Below, piece after piece: positions 9,919 to 20,214 of a stretch of DNA of 64,000 bases. Origin of the DNA: Anagrus nilaparvatae (Eukaryota; Arthropoda; Insecta; Hymenoptera; Mymaridae); contig JAKSXM010000014.1 of NCBI GenBank assembly GCA_022575985.1, forward strand, positions 6,882,001 through 6,946,000, given 5' to 3'. The position numbers and the translations under genes were made by a program. How positions within the stretch are numbered: the stretch's first letter is position 1; every line of letters starts with the position of its first letter. The notes beneath the pieces were generated by a model. That model ran no database searches. It had not been told where the DNA came from and saw nothing but the letters and a program-made list of their open reading frames with translations.

Positions 9919-11973
9919 ATGGCAAACACACAAATTGCATATTTAGAAAAACAACTGCTGGCTAACGAGCCGTTCGTAACTAAATCGTTTGAAATTTTAA
10001 AAGAGCACGCGGAGGGTAAATTCGAAATACTAAACGATACAGATATAAGGGTAGTGCTAGGAGCGTATCAATGTTATTACGAGGAAAATACAAAAATTTT
10101 AGAAGGAGAAATTGATGACGCGGCTAAAGAGCTAATAACGGATTTTGCACAGTTTATTCCAATACTAAAAATGAAACAATTATTTAAAGATAAATTTTTT
10201 GTAGAACTGTTTAAAAAATTTAAAGACGCTAAAATTGAACCATCAGTTCTGGCAGATATAATAACAGCAAAGTCTGAAGAAATTAGCGCGAGTTCAGTAT
10301 ACACAGATTTCAGAGTAAATGAAATCCTTAGAAACTTTATTAGAGTAGATCCAAATAAAATGTGTACCACGACTTTTGATTATATTAGATATATTTACGA
10401 GAAAATTCAGTCGTTTAAAGGTAACTCAATTCCAGTCGAGTTTAAAAAATTATTTAATAAGTTAAAGTATTCGGTTGAAAATAAAGAGTTATTGGAAAAA
10501 ACTATGCAAGATCCGGAAGTTTGTCTAGTTTTAAATGAATTAAACGAAAAAGGTTTAGGCCCAGAACAGGTTATTGCGGCCCTCACTTTACATGAAACTA
10601 TCAGAAAATTAGATACATTAAACATAGAGGAAAGTAGGGTAAATGATTTTGAAACACCTTTAACAACGGGGGTAAATAAGACCCTAGCGTTTAATTTAAA
10701 GGATGAAATTATTAAAAATAATTTATGTAGTAACCAAATAACACCACAAAGTTATCATGTAGACGATAGTGAAAGTATTAATTATGGACAAAGCACTCAA
10801 AACCAAACACGTCATCGAGGTCATGAGATGTGGCCTTCAACAATGTACCACACCCTTCCTAGCGAGGGCATTCCTTCTCCGCTTTTAAAAGTTCAAGTGG
10901 GGGGAAGTCAACAAAATTCAAAGCCCCCCACGTTTCCTCATTCTCAACAGCAAAATTTTCTAAACCCATTGCATAATAGAAATACAGGTATAGAGCCCGA
11001 CCCGAGTTCAATTTTTAAAAGAAATTATGAGTTGACAAAAATTAGGGCATTGTCAATTAAAGACGCCCTTGATTATATCCCAAAGTTTGATGGAAACAGA
11101 AATGAGCTGTCAAATTTTTTACGAGGGTGTAATTTAGCTCGTAAATCCATCCCCCCAGAGTTTGAGTCTCAACTTACAAAATTAATAGCAACTAGGATAT
11201 CGGGGGCGGCAGCCGAGGCTATGGGAGAGAAGGTTTTCAGTAACATGCAGGAGGTTACAAGTTTTTTCGAGTTCATGTTTGGGAATTTAAAAACAGTTCA
11301 TGAGCTATACGGCGAACTAGCACAAATTAGGCAGAAAGCAAGCGAAGATACCGTTTTATATTCAAATAGAGTCAAAATTTTAGGTCGGAATATTTTAAAA
11401 GCTGCAATAAGTGACACAAATGTAAATTTTAAAGAAACCGAGATAGGATTAGATCGCGTTTTGCTGAAATATTTTCTACGAGGTATGAAACCAGAAATAA
11501 GAGTACGGTTAATACCTTGTGCAAACTTTGATGATACAATCAAAGAGGCTGTTGTAGTAGAGAGGGAAGTGGGAGTATACGCCGTAAGCAACTCGCACGC
11601 AAGTGCAACAGCAAGTATTAGGTTAGTTTCAGATAATAATAGTTTTGTAGAAAAGTGCTATATTTGCGGTGGAGGTCATCTTACCACGGCATGTGAAATT
11701 TTTAAAAAAGCGTTAAACGATCATAATAAGAAAGCGAATGAAATTAACGCAGTAAATAATAATCAAAATAATAGAGCTCAGTCGGCTGGTTTTTCCGGGC
11801 GTAGTAAAATAATATGCTATTATTGTAAAAAACCTGGACATACAATAAAAGATTGTAGAAGAAGAATCTATAATGAAAGAAATAGAGGTTCACAAAATCA
11901 GGCAGCGGGAAACGCCAGCGGGGTCTCGACTTCAGGCGCGAGTCAGAGTGCCCCGAATACAATGAACCAATAG
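9919..11973 (+). CDS. gag: Gag polyprotein, intact, 684 residues
   Basis: The ATG at 9919 (context ACAAAATGG) is preferred over an in-frame ATG at 9889 that would add a lysine-rich decapeptide encoded by a poly-A tract. Residues about 1-230 are a helical matrix-like region, 230-360 a low-complexity linker, and 370-570 a retrotransposon gag (capsid) domain opening with YIPKFDGNRNELSNFLRGCN. Two zinc knuckles follow: CYICGGGHLTTAC, which has three rather than four residues before the histidine, and the canonical CYYCKKPGHTIKDC. The tail is Ser/Gly/Ala/Gln-rich. The product would assemble particles and bind RNA. The frame has no stops, which fits the near-identical LTRs. Its end overlaps the protease frame by 87 bases with a frameshift signal inside the overlap. 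Confidence 0.85.
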   Translation: MANTQIAYLEKQLLANEPFVTKSFEILKEHAEGKFEILNDTDIRVVLGAYQCYYEENTKILEGEIDDAAKELITDFAQFIPILKMKQLFKDKFFVELFKKFKDAKIEPSVLADIITAKSEEISASSVYTDFRVNEILRNFIRVDPNKMCTTTFDYIRYIYEKIQSFKGNSIPVEFKKLFNKLKYSVENKELLEKTMQDPEVCLVLNELNEKGLGPEQVIAALTLHETIRKLDTLNIEESRVNDFETPLTTGVNKTLAFNLKDEIIKNNLCSNQITPQSYHVDDSESINYGQSTQNQTRHRGHEMWPSTMYHTLPSEGIPSPLLKVQVGGSQQNSKPPTFPHSQQQNFLNPLHNRNTGIEPDPSSIFKRNYELTKIRALSIKDALDYIPKFDGNRNELSNFLRGCNLARKSIPPEFESQLTKLIATRISGAAAEAMGEKVFSNMQEVTSFFEFMFGNLKTVHELYGELAQIRQKASEDTVLYSNRVKILGRNILKAAISDTNVNFKETEIGLDRVLLKYFLRGMKPEIRVRLIPCANFDDTIKEAVVVEREVGVYAVSNSHASATASIRLVSDNNSFVEKCYICGGGHLTTACEIFKKALNDHNKKANEINAVNNNQNNRAQSAGFSGRSKIICYYCKKPGHTIKDCRRRIYNERNRGSQNQAAGNASGVSTSGASQSAPNTMNQ

Positions 11974-12440
11974 TTCATATACATTTAAGTAAGGGCAGCC
12001 AAGCGCCAACGGTCAGCATAGTATCCGAGTCGCTTGTAAAACCTTATTTATTTTTAGTAGACTCGGGTGCAAATGCAAATTTAATTAAAAACTTTGCGGT
12101 GCCCAATAATTTAATTGTTGATAAAAATTGTATAATTAGATTAAGCGGTATTACTGATCCAACCGTCCCAACTTTAGGAAAAGTATATTTGAAATTTGGC
12201 GATTACGAATCAGTGTTCCATATTGTACGGGATGATTTTCCTATTGATCAGGATGGTTTGATTGGTAATATATTTTTAGACGAGACTAAGGCAAACTTAA
12301 ATTTCGGTACTAAATGTTTGGAAATCGGAAAAAATTCATTTCCGTTTACTCAAGAAATAGAAAAAAATTGTTTTGTCTTAGAATCAATAAGTAATGATTT
12401 AACAAATGTAAATTTATTCAAACCTCGAAACCCAATTTAG
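11886..12440 (+). CDS. pro: Aspartic protease, -1 frame relative to gag
   Basis: The frame opens at 11886, just past a TAG, and has no early ATG before the active site, so it is probably made only as a gag fusion through the frameshift signal at 11907. The catalytic motif is VDSGANANL at 12057-12083. The second conserved region is LIGNIFL near 12255-12275, the counterpart of the ILG motif of retropepsins. Length after the active site is about 125 residues, as in Ty3-like proteases. It would act as a dimer and cut the gag polyprotein. The frame ends at TAG 12438-12440 inside the first unit of the following repeat array and overlaps that frame from 12398. Confidence 0.8.
   Translation, partial: RFTKSGSGKRQRGLDFRRESECPEYNEPIVHIHLSKGSQAPTVSIVSESLVKPYLFLVDSGANANLIKNFAVPNNLIVDKNCIIRLSGITDPTVPTLGKVYLKFGDYESVFHIVRDDFPIDQDGLIGNIFLDETKANLNFGTKCLEIGKNSFPFTQEIEKNCFVLESISNDLTNVNLFKPRNPI
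11907..11955 (+). promoter_or_regulatory. -1 ribosomal frameshift signal (gag to protease)
   Basis: The heptamer GGGAAAC lies at 11907-11913 in the gag phase G GGA AAC. After a 5-base spacer comes a stem-loop: CGGGG at 11919-11923 pairs with CCCCG at 11951-11955, CTC 11925-11927 with GAG 11946-11948, and GACT 11928-11931 with AGTC 11941-11944, leaving a 9-base loop. The same heptamer serves simian type D retrovirus gag-pro frameshifting. The overlap of the two frames is 11886-11973, so a slip here fuses gag to protease. Confidence 0.8.
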
Positions 12441-13278
12441 CACAAACCTCGGCCCCTAAATTGGCACAAACCTCGTTACAAAATTCAGTTCAAACCTCGA
12501 AATCCAATTTAGCACAAACCTCGACCCCTAAATTGGCACAAACCTCGTTACAAAATTTAGTTCAAACCTCGAAACCCAATTTAGCACAAACCTCGACCCC
12601 TAAATTGGCACAAACCTCGTTACAAAATTCAGTTCAAACCTCGAAATCCAATTTAGCACAAACCTCGACCCCTAAATTGGCACAAACCTCGTTACAAAAT
12701 TTAGTTCAAACCTCGAAACCCAATTTAGCACAAACCTCGACCCCTAAATTGGCACAAACCTCGTTACAAAATTTAGTTCAAACCTCGAAACCCAATTTAG
12801 CACAAACCTCGACCCCTAAATTGGCACAAATCTCGTTACAAAATTTAGTTCAAACCTCGAAACCCAATTTAGCACAAACCTCGACCCCTAAATTGGCACA
12901 AACCTCGTTACAAAATTTAGTTCAAATCTCGAAACCCAATTTAGCACAAACCTCGACCCCTAAATTGGCACAAATCTCGTTACAAAATTTAGTTCAAACT
13001 TCGGTTACTAATTTATCACAAACTTCGGCAAATAAATTGCACAAATTTCGACATCTGATTTAGTACAAAATCAGATAATAGATTTAGCACAAATTTCAAC
13101 CCCTAAGTTAGTTCAAAAATCAGAACCTCAGCAAAACACCAACAGAACTTATATAGTTTCGTCAGAAGGCAGTAATAAAACTAATAAACCCTTTGCAAAT
13201 TTCTTTAAATTCCGCAGCAGGTCCCGTAACTCAGAAAGCAGGTCCCATAATTCAGGTAGCAGGTCCTGCAAGCTCTGA
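12398..13278 (+). CDS. 24-residue tandem-repeat protein, -1 frame relative to protease
   Basis: The frame opens at 12398 without an early ATG, one step (-1) from the protease frame. From about 12424 it encodes roughly eight tandem copies of a 72-base unit made of AQTS/VQTS blocks (TPKLAQTSLQNLVQTSKPNL), very uniform at the DNA level. A single-base loss at about 13036 (AAATTG-CACAAA instead of AAATTGGCACAAA) shifts the frame. In the next frame the repeats decay and the protein ends in a serine-arginine-rich tail (RSRSRNSESRSHNSGSRS) at 13278. In a complete retroelement, polymerase would begin here. The product, if made, would be a low-complexity extension of the gag-protease fusion. The base loss may be a defect of this copy. 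Confidence 0.5.
12410..12416 (+). promoter_or_regulatory. Possible second -1 slippery site
   Basis: AAATTTA sits in the protease phase A AAT TTA inside the 43-base overlap with the repeat-protein frame (12398-12440). Such heptamers are common in AT-rich DNA and I found no strong stem downstream, so this is only suggestive. Confidence 0.35.
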
Positions 13279-13554
13279 TTAAAAAACATTGAGTTGTTTG
13301 TCAACGCGCGTATTTCATCTTAATACAAACGACTCCTTGTTAAATTAGGGTTTAAGGAAAATTCTTTGGTTAGACCTGGTTATAAAGTATTAGAAATAAA
13401 TCCAATAGAAAATGTCAAAAAAAAAAAAAAAAAAAAAAATCTTATGTTAAATGCAAGAAAATTTGTAAAATTTAGTATTATTTAAATTTAAAATCTTAGG
13501 AACACAAATTAAGGTAAATTTTAAGGAAATAGATTAATAATTATTTAATCGTTT

Positions 13555-13925
13555 TACAGTAAAGGTCAGGAAACTGACTGGTCGTCCTAAAATCAAAACT
13601 TAGCTTTTGAGTCGTTTTACAGTAAAGGTCAGGAAACTGACTGGTCGTCCTAAAATCAAAACTTAGCTTTTGAGTCGTTTTACAGTAAAGGTCAGGAAAC
13701 TGGCTGGTCGTCCTAAAATCAAGACTTAGCTCTTGAGTCGTTTCTCTTAAAGGTCAGGAAACTGGCTGGTCGTTTTAATTTTAAGATAAAGCTTATGAAC
13801 CGTAGTACATTAAGGGTCAAGAAACTGATTGGTCATCTTAAAAACAAGATTTAGTTCTAGAGTTATTTTTAGTAAAGCTCAGGAAACTGGCTGGTCGTTT
13901 TAGTTTTTAAATAAAGCCACTGAGT
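13555..13925 (+). repeat. ~63-base tandem repeat, about six copies
   Basis: Units read GTCGTTTTACAGTAAAGGTC then AGGAAACTGACTGGTCGTCC. The first three are nearly identical and later ones diverge. It lies in the non-coding 3' half of the LTR element and has no sustained reading frame. Confidence 0.8.
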
Positions 13926-14490
13926 TGATTTATTTTGTTTAAATTGTATGGATAGTACTTATATTAGAAATAAAATTACTTGTGAAGTTGTTAATCATTT
14001 GGTCATTATGGTTCTTAGTATATTGTTATTAAAATCTGATGAAGGACATGAATTATTTGCTTTTAGGATTAAGTAAAACTAATATTTGATGTTTAGCATT
14101 TTTCAGAAAAAAAATATTTGTCAGGAAATAATTAGAAAATTAATAATGGTGTTAATGTTATACTCTTTATTCGTAAGGCAGATTATTACAATATATTAAT
14201 CAGGTTCAGTAGTGGAATTTTAATGAAGGATGCACAGTTTCCAGAATATCTGCCAATTTCCAAATCTGATGAAAAATAGAGTTATCAGCTACTAGCTCGA
14301 AGAGTATCATCCTAAAATAAATAAAATATGAATTAAAAGAATGTGGGCATAAATCTATTGAAGCATTCGTTTTAGTATAAAAGTTGGTTAAAGTAGCTAA
14401 CAAGGAAGGCTAATCATTTTAGAAATTTAAGGTCAAGAAATGATTTCATGAGTTCAAAAAAAAAATATATATTTTTTGTTTAAGAAAATT

Positions 14491-16425
14491 TCAGCATATC
14501 AGAGGATATGCTGAGATTTTGGTAAAACATTTTTGTAAAAAAAAAAAAAAAAAAAATGTTCAGTGGTTTAATAGAACACTATCCAAACACAATTAATTTA
14601 ACTTGTAAAGTTTTTAGTGCAGCTCCGTAGATTAGCGGAGCCGTACTCAAAAAGTATAAATTTTAAAAAGTTTTTAGTTCAGCTCTGTAGTTTGGCAGAG
14701 CCGCACAAAAAAGCGCAGAAATTAAAAAAAAAAAAAAAAAAATTACATGTTCTTAAAAATGCAGAGCACATAAGAGATGGCTCTGTGATTTTAAGAAATA
14801 AAGTTCAAAAAAAATACCGAGCACATAAGAGGGCTCGGAGATTTTTTCTAAAAAATAATATGTTCGAAAAAATGCCGAGCACATAAGAGAAGGCTCGGCG
14901 ATTTTTCTAAAATGTATATGTTCAAAAAAAAAAAAGGCCGAGCACAGCACGAATATACGGCGTTTTTTTTCTAAGTTAAGTTAATTATTCGCCGTATACA
15001 ACGGATATACGGCGTTTTTGATAAATTTTTTTTTAAGTTAAGTTAAAAAATAATGGTATTTTTCTAAGTTCAAAAATTATTTTTTAACTAAGAGATTCGC
15101 CGTATACAACGGATATACGGCGTTTTTGATAAAAAATTTATTTTTCTAAGTTAAGTTAAAAAATAATGTTATTTTTCTAAGTTCAAAAAATTATTTTTAA
15201 CTAAGAAATTCGCCGTATGCACACGAATATACGGCGTGTTTGATAAAAATTTTTTTTTAGTAAATGTCAGCATATCAGAGGATATGCTAAGAATTTGAAA
15301 AATTAATTTTAAGTTTCGTTTGAAAATTTTCTAAGTTCAAAAAATATTTTTTTTAGAAAGCAGATCGCATATTGATCGATCTGCGCGCGATAAAAATAAT
15401 TATTTGTTTCAAAAGATTTTTTTTTTTAGAGAGCAGATCGCATATTGATCGATCTGCGAGCGGTAAAAATAATTATTGTTTCAAAAGATTTTTTTTTTAG
15501 AGAGCAGATCGCATATTGATCGATCTGCGAGCGGTAAAAATAATTATTTTTTCAAAAGATTTTTTTAGAGAGCAGATCGCATATTGATCGATCTGCGTGC
15601 GGTAAAAATAATTAATTTTTTTTGGTTGTCAAAAGATTCTTAGAGAACAGATCGTATATGGAACGATCTGCGCGCGTGATAAAAGTATTTTTCAAAGATA
15701 TAATAATTTTTTTTTGGTTTTGATTATTCTACGATTCAAATTTTTGACAAAGTCTTTAGTCAGAGTTACTCAAATTTTTTTATAAATACTAGAACTTTGA
15801 CAAAAATTTGGATAATTTAAAAGAAAATAGGTTTCAGCGCGAGTCAAGATACCTAAGACGGCATGGTAGTATGAAGAAAAGTAACCTGTGTGTCCTCCAC
15901 CGTGCCATAAGAAAAATCGTATAAGCCAAAGACGGCAAAGAAATTTGATAATCAAAAAGACATTAGAGGAAAAGAGACAGAAGATATAGAAGCAGACGTT
16001 AAAAATTTTAAAATATTATGATGTGCAGTAATATAAGAGAAAAATGTAAAGATTTAAGTCATAAATTTTAAATTAAAGGAATTGTTGTAATAAGTTTAGT
16101 TAGAAAAGTTAATGGGAAATCATAATTTTTTTTTTGTAAACATTAACCTAGAAATATAAACAGTTACTTACTTCGCCGCTAGCTGCCTCCATAATTATTG
16201 TCAATTTTCAGAAATAGTAAAATAAAGAGATAAATTCTGTTAGCTTTTTCAATACACATTAATTTTAATAACAAATATTATTAAACACTTTGTATTTAAC
16301 TCCAAAAGATATCACAATTTATGTTACACCACATGGGAGTACATGTATACAATAACATAGTATATGTAGGAAGCCGGTAATTCAGATATTTAAAAGCATT
16401 ACCACGGGCGGCGCTAGTAAGCTTC

Positions 16426-16462
<37 letters not shown>

Positions 16463-16795
16463 GGAGCGCTAAATTTAAATTTAAATTTTAAGATATTTGT
16501 TTATTTTGTTCTTATTTGTTTTAGGCTAAATGTAAATTTTCGTTTGTCAATTTTCGTTTATACATGTTATTTTATAAAAAATTTTGTTACAAATTAGTGC
16601 TAAATTACTTAAAGATCATTTTTAGAGAGCAGATTCCACGTTGAGAAAATCTGCTCCAGGATAAAATAATTAATTTTAATAAAATTTTTTGTGAAAGCAC
16701 CTAGTGCTTTAGTTTTAAGGAGTGGAGAGAAAGATAGTTAACGTAAAATTAGGATAATTTTACTTTTTATTAATTGTGAAAGCACCTAGTGCTTT
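14491..16795 (+). repeat. Array of 18 short hairpins in the 3' non-coding region
   Basis: Inverted repeats with 6-10-base stems are separated by T-rich or A-rich spacers and fall into families. TCAGCATATC type: 14491-14514 and 15268-15289. GCTCCG/GCTCTG type: 14622-14641, 14682-14701. CAGAGC/CCGAGC type with loop containing ACATAAGAG: 14762-14785, 14817-14838, 14875-14898. CGCCGTATA type: 14990-15014, 15098-15122, 15211-15236. GCAGATCG type: 15360-15384, 15433-15457, 15504-15528, 15572-15596, 15648-15670, and GAGCAGATT at 16627-16656. AAAGCAC type: 16694-16710 and 16779-16795. Stems are conserved or compensated between families while spacers drift, suggesting selection or amplification at the RNA level. 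Function unknown. Confidence 0.75.
15690..16620. other. Non-coding part of the LTR element
   Basis: No sustained ORF. It contains a long poly-A tract (about 16430-16460) and a modestly GC-richer patch at 15830-15950. No transposase or polymerase motif was seen in any frame. Confidence 0.5.
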
Positions 16796-17064
16796 AGTTT
16801 TAAGGAGTGGAGAGAAGGATAGTTAACGTAAAATTAGGAAAATTTTACTTTTTAGATGAAAAATATTCAGTTAACCCCTAGAACTGAGCCAATTCAAATT
16901 TTTTTCATCTAAATTAAATTTAAAGTGCAACTTGGAAGTCAAATTAATTTAACGTTTAGATTTTATTAGTAAATTTGAATTCGTATTAACTTTGATAAAT
17001 TATACTTCGGATCTTGCCTACTATAAAATCTAAACAAAAATTTGTTTTACAAATTTTTTCCATT

Positions 17065-17075
17065 AAGGAGGGAAG
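17065..17075 (+). promoter_or_regulatory. Polypurine tract
   Basis: AAGGAGGGAAG lies immediately before the 3' LTR, the expected plus-strand primer position. Confidence 0.75.
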
Positions 17076-17796
17076 TGTAACGTCAGGTCAAAACGACCCT
17101 AAATAAAAGGGTTATTATTTAATGTAGCCAAGGTCAACAGTTGCTTCATATCAAACATGACTTGGTAAAATATACCAAGCGTTATTAACGTAACACCTGA
17201 GCAAACATACATAAATATTTCGAGCACTTATCAGCTCAGCGGGCGTTGGCCCACGTAATCGAGACCTTGACGTAGAACTTCCCCCATAATTAAAAATAGC
17301 AATAGATTTGGTGACTAGACAAAACGCTCTTATCACTATATATAGAGGTAAAATCCGAGGGGTCGCTCTCTTTTTTTAGCCGTGAATCCGTTTAGCTTCA
17401 CGTTTCTGGTTGTGCCGTCCCGGTCTTCAGCTAGACATGGCTCCCTTTAATCTGCCAGCAATTACGCGATTAGTTTCGTTACAAATTCAGTGCCAGACGC
17501 TCGAAGTATACTTACCAATCCAAGTGATCTCAGTAGTTGGACTTTAAAATATTTAGGACTTCCAGTTGGACTTTAATTAGTAATCATAGTAAGCAAGTTT
17601 TAAGTTATTATAAGACAAATTATAAACTAATAAGTAAATATTATAAATAAAAGTAGTTATTAATTAATTATCTTAAATTGATTTGAACCAAATCCTTTCC
17701 CGCCGTTAGTGTCACGTAGACGCAAGGCTAAAAGGTATCCTATTCGCATTAGCAATATTCTTTACAGGTTACAATAAAGTAAGTTTAGACGTAACA
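17076..17796 (+). repeat. 3' LTR
   Basis: Length 721 bases, about four substitutions from the 5' LTR, followed by the ATAG target duplication and a resumed satellite unit. Confidence 0.9.
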
Positions 17797-18805
17797 ATAG
17801 AAATGTTGTAATTTCAATTGTTTTTATGCAACAATATCATTGAATTATTACTATTGAATTTAGCAAAATATACTCACTTAAATGTTTTTGAATATTGTCC
17901 TCTTTTATAGAAATGTTGTAATTTCAATTGTTTTTATGCAATAATAGCATTGAATTATTAGCATTCAATTTAGCAGAATATGCCCCACTTAATTAAATAT
18001 TTTTGAATACTGTCCTGTTTTGTAGAAACGTTGTAATTTTAATGGTTTTTATGCAATAATAGCATTGAATTTTTAGTATTGAATTTAGCAGAATATTCCC
18101 CACTTAAATGTTCTCGAATACTGTCCTTTTTTATAGAAATTTTGTAATTTCAATTGTTTTTATGCAATAATAGCATTGAATTTTTAGTATTGAATTTAGT
18201 AAAATATACCCCACTTAAATGTTTTCGAATATGGTCCTCTTTTATAGAAATTTTGTAATTTCAAATATTTTTTTGCAATCGTAGCATTGAAATATTAGTA
18301 TTCAAATTAGCAGAATATTCCCCATATAAATGTTCTCGAAAACTATCCTGTTTTATAGAAAAGTTGTAATTTCAATTATTTTTATGCAATGATAACATTG
18401 AAATATTAGTAATGAATTTAGCAGAATATTCCCCACTTAAATGTTTTCGAATACTGTCCTTTTTTATAGAAATTTTGTAATTTCAATTGTTTTTATGTAA
18501 TTATAGCATTGAATTATTACTATTGAATTAAGCAAAATATACTCACTTAAATGTTTTTGAATAATGTACTCTTTTATAGAAATGTTGTAAATTTAATGGT
18601 TTATATGCAATAATAGCATTGAATTATTAGTATTGAACTTAGCAAAATAAACCCCACTTAAATGTTTTCAAATATTGACCACTTTTATAGAAATTTTGTA
18701 ATGTAAAATATTTTTATGCAATGATAGCATTGAAATAATAGTATTGAATTTAGCAGAATATTCCCCACTTAAATGTTCTCGAATATACTGTCCTGTTTTA
18801 CAGAA
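17797..18805 (+). repeat. ~111-base satellite units (array part 3)
   Basis: About nine diverged units continue the array interrupted at 8537. The phase is restored exactly once the LTR element is removed. Confidence 0.75.
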
Positions 18806-19469
18806 AAAATTTGAAAATTTGCTATATGTTTTAATAATTTTTAAGAGAAAGAAAGTTTTTTTTATTCATTTTGTAACTAATATTTAGAAATCATTGTAAA
18901 GAACCATTTAAATATTTTTATTCTTAAATTTTATCTATATTATAATTATAATTAGGTAATTTATTAATTAATATAGCAAAATAGTAATTAAAAAAGTTAG
19001 AATAAGCAAGTATAAAAAATTATTTTTAATTAAACTTGTATAATGTATGGTTATTATTTGTATTAAAATATTTAAATTATTTTATTATTTTTATGTAAAA
19101 AAAATATGAAAATTTTAAATTATATAAAATAAAACATAATTCTTTGAATTAAACTTTTTTTTAATACCTAATGAGTTTAACAACCATTTATAACGAATTT
19201 AGAAATTATCCGTTCTATTACTGGCGAAAGAACTGTTCTATCATAGGCAGGGCCTGTTCTATTACTGAAATTATAAAATATACTTAAAGTTTTAAAAAAA
19301 ATATACTTAAAAGACTAATAAACAATTTCTGTTTTATTTTTTAAGATTCTAAAACGTTTCAATCATGCAAAACTAAAATTTTTATTAAAAAATATTGATT
19401 TTATTTTTTTTTATGTTCAAAAAAGAACAGCGATTTCTTAACCGTTCTATTACTGGCATTTTACCCTAC
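18806..19469. other. AT-rich insert or degenerate segment within the satellite
   Basis: Satellite units stop at about 18805 and resume at about 19470. Between them lies AT-rich sequence with repeats of TTCTATTACTG near 19210-19270 and 19443. No ORF and no clear ends. Confidence 0.35.
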
Positions 19470-19775
19470 TGTCCTTTTTTATAGAAATGTTGTAATTTTA
19501 ATGGTTTTTATGCAATGATTACATTGAAATATTTGTATTGACTTTAGCAAAATAAAACCACTTAAATGTTTTCGAATATTGTCCTCTTTTATAGAAATAT
19601 TGTAATTTCAATTGTTTTTATGCAACAATATTATTGAATTATTACTATTGGATTTAGCAAAATATACTCACTTAAATGTTTTTAAATATTGTCCTCTTTT
19701 ATAGAAATGTTCTAATTTCAATTGTTTTTATGCAATAATAGCATTGAATTATTACTATTCAATTTAGCATTCGTT
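19470..19775 (+). repeat. ~111-base satellite units (array part 4)
   Basis: Nearly three units with the same TTTTATAG, TGCAATAATAGCATTG and TTTAGCAAAAT landmarks. Confidence 0.7.
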
Positions 19776-20200
19776 TGTTTTAATTTTGAAATAATAAAAA
19801 TTTTCAATTTTTATTATTTTATTGCAAAAGTCATATTGATTGTCCAAAACTTATGAAAGTTTTATAAATGAAAATTTCATAAAATTTCATTCGTTTGTTT
19901 TAAATATGAAATAATAAAAATTTTCAAAAAAAATATTTTATTGCAAAAGTCATATGGATTGTCCAAAACTTTATAAATTTCCAATGTATATTTTACTTCG
20001 TTTTATATATGAAAAGTTCATAAAATTTCATTCGTCTGTCTTAAACATGAAAAAATAAAAATTTCCAAAAAAAATCTTTTATTGCAAAAGTCATATTTAT
20101 TGTTCACAACTTGATAAAAGTCAAAAAATTTTCAATATATATTTCTTGTTATATAAAATAATATAATGATATATATATTTTGTCTGAGATATTAAAAAAA
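19769..20200 (+). repeat. ~120-140-base tandem repeat, three copies
   Basis: Copies begin CATTCGTTTGTTTTAA near 19769 and 19888 and CATTCGTCTGTCTTAA near 20030, each followed by GCAAAAGTCATAT. Related words recur in the arrays at 36560-38160. Confidence 0.6.
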
Positions 20201-20214
20201 ATTTGAAATGACAA

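Larger units (their letters stand above)
8538..17796 (+). mobile_element. LTR retroelement coding gag and protease but no polymerase
   Basis: Two 721-base LTRs bound the element, starting TGTAACG and ending CGTAACA. A 4-base target duplication ATAG lies at 8534-8537 and 17797-17800. By eye the LTRs differ at about four positions, which indicates a recent insertion. Inside are a primer-binding site, gag, protease in the -1 frame, a repeat-protein frame, and then roughly 3.8 kb of non-coding repeats and hairpins ending in a polypurine tract. I looked in all frames between 13063 and 17065 for reverse transcriptase, RNase H or integrase motifs and found none. Mobility would need these enzymes in trans. 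It sits inside a satellite array. Confidence 0.85.

Noticed and set aside
10077..11962. Minus-strand frames opposite gag
   Set aside because: Antisense shadows of a conserved sense frame with clear domains.
14617..14950. 89- and 65-codon frames over the hairpin array
   Set aside because: Translation of A-rich spacer and repeated stems; no protein-like composition.
14622..15014. GC stems followed by T-runs resembling bacterial intrinsic terminators
   Set aside because: Everything else points to a eukaryotic chromosome; the T-runs are part of the general AT-rich spacers.
15360..15670. Regularly spaced palindromic repeats resembling a CRISPR array
   Set aside because: The spacers are near-identical A/T-rich sequence rather than unique, there are no cas genes, and the setting is inside an LTR element of an insect-like genome.
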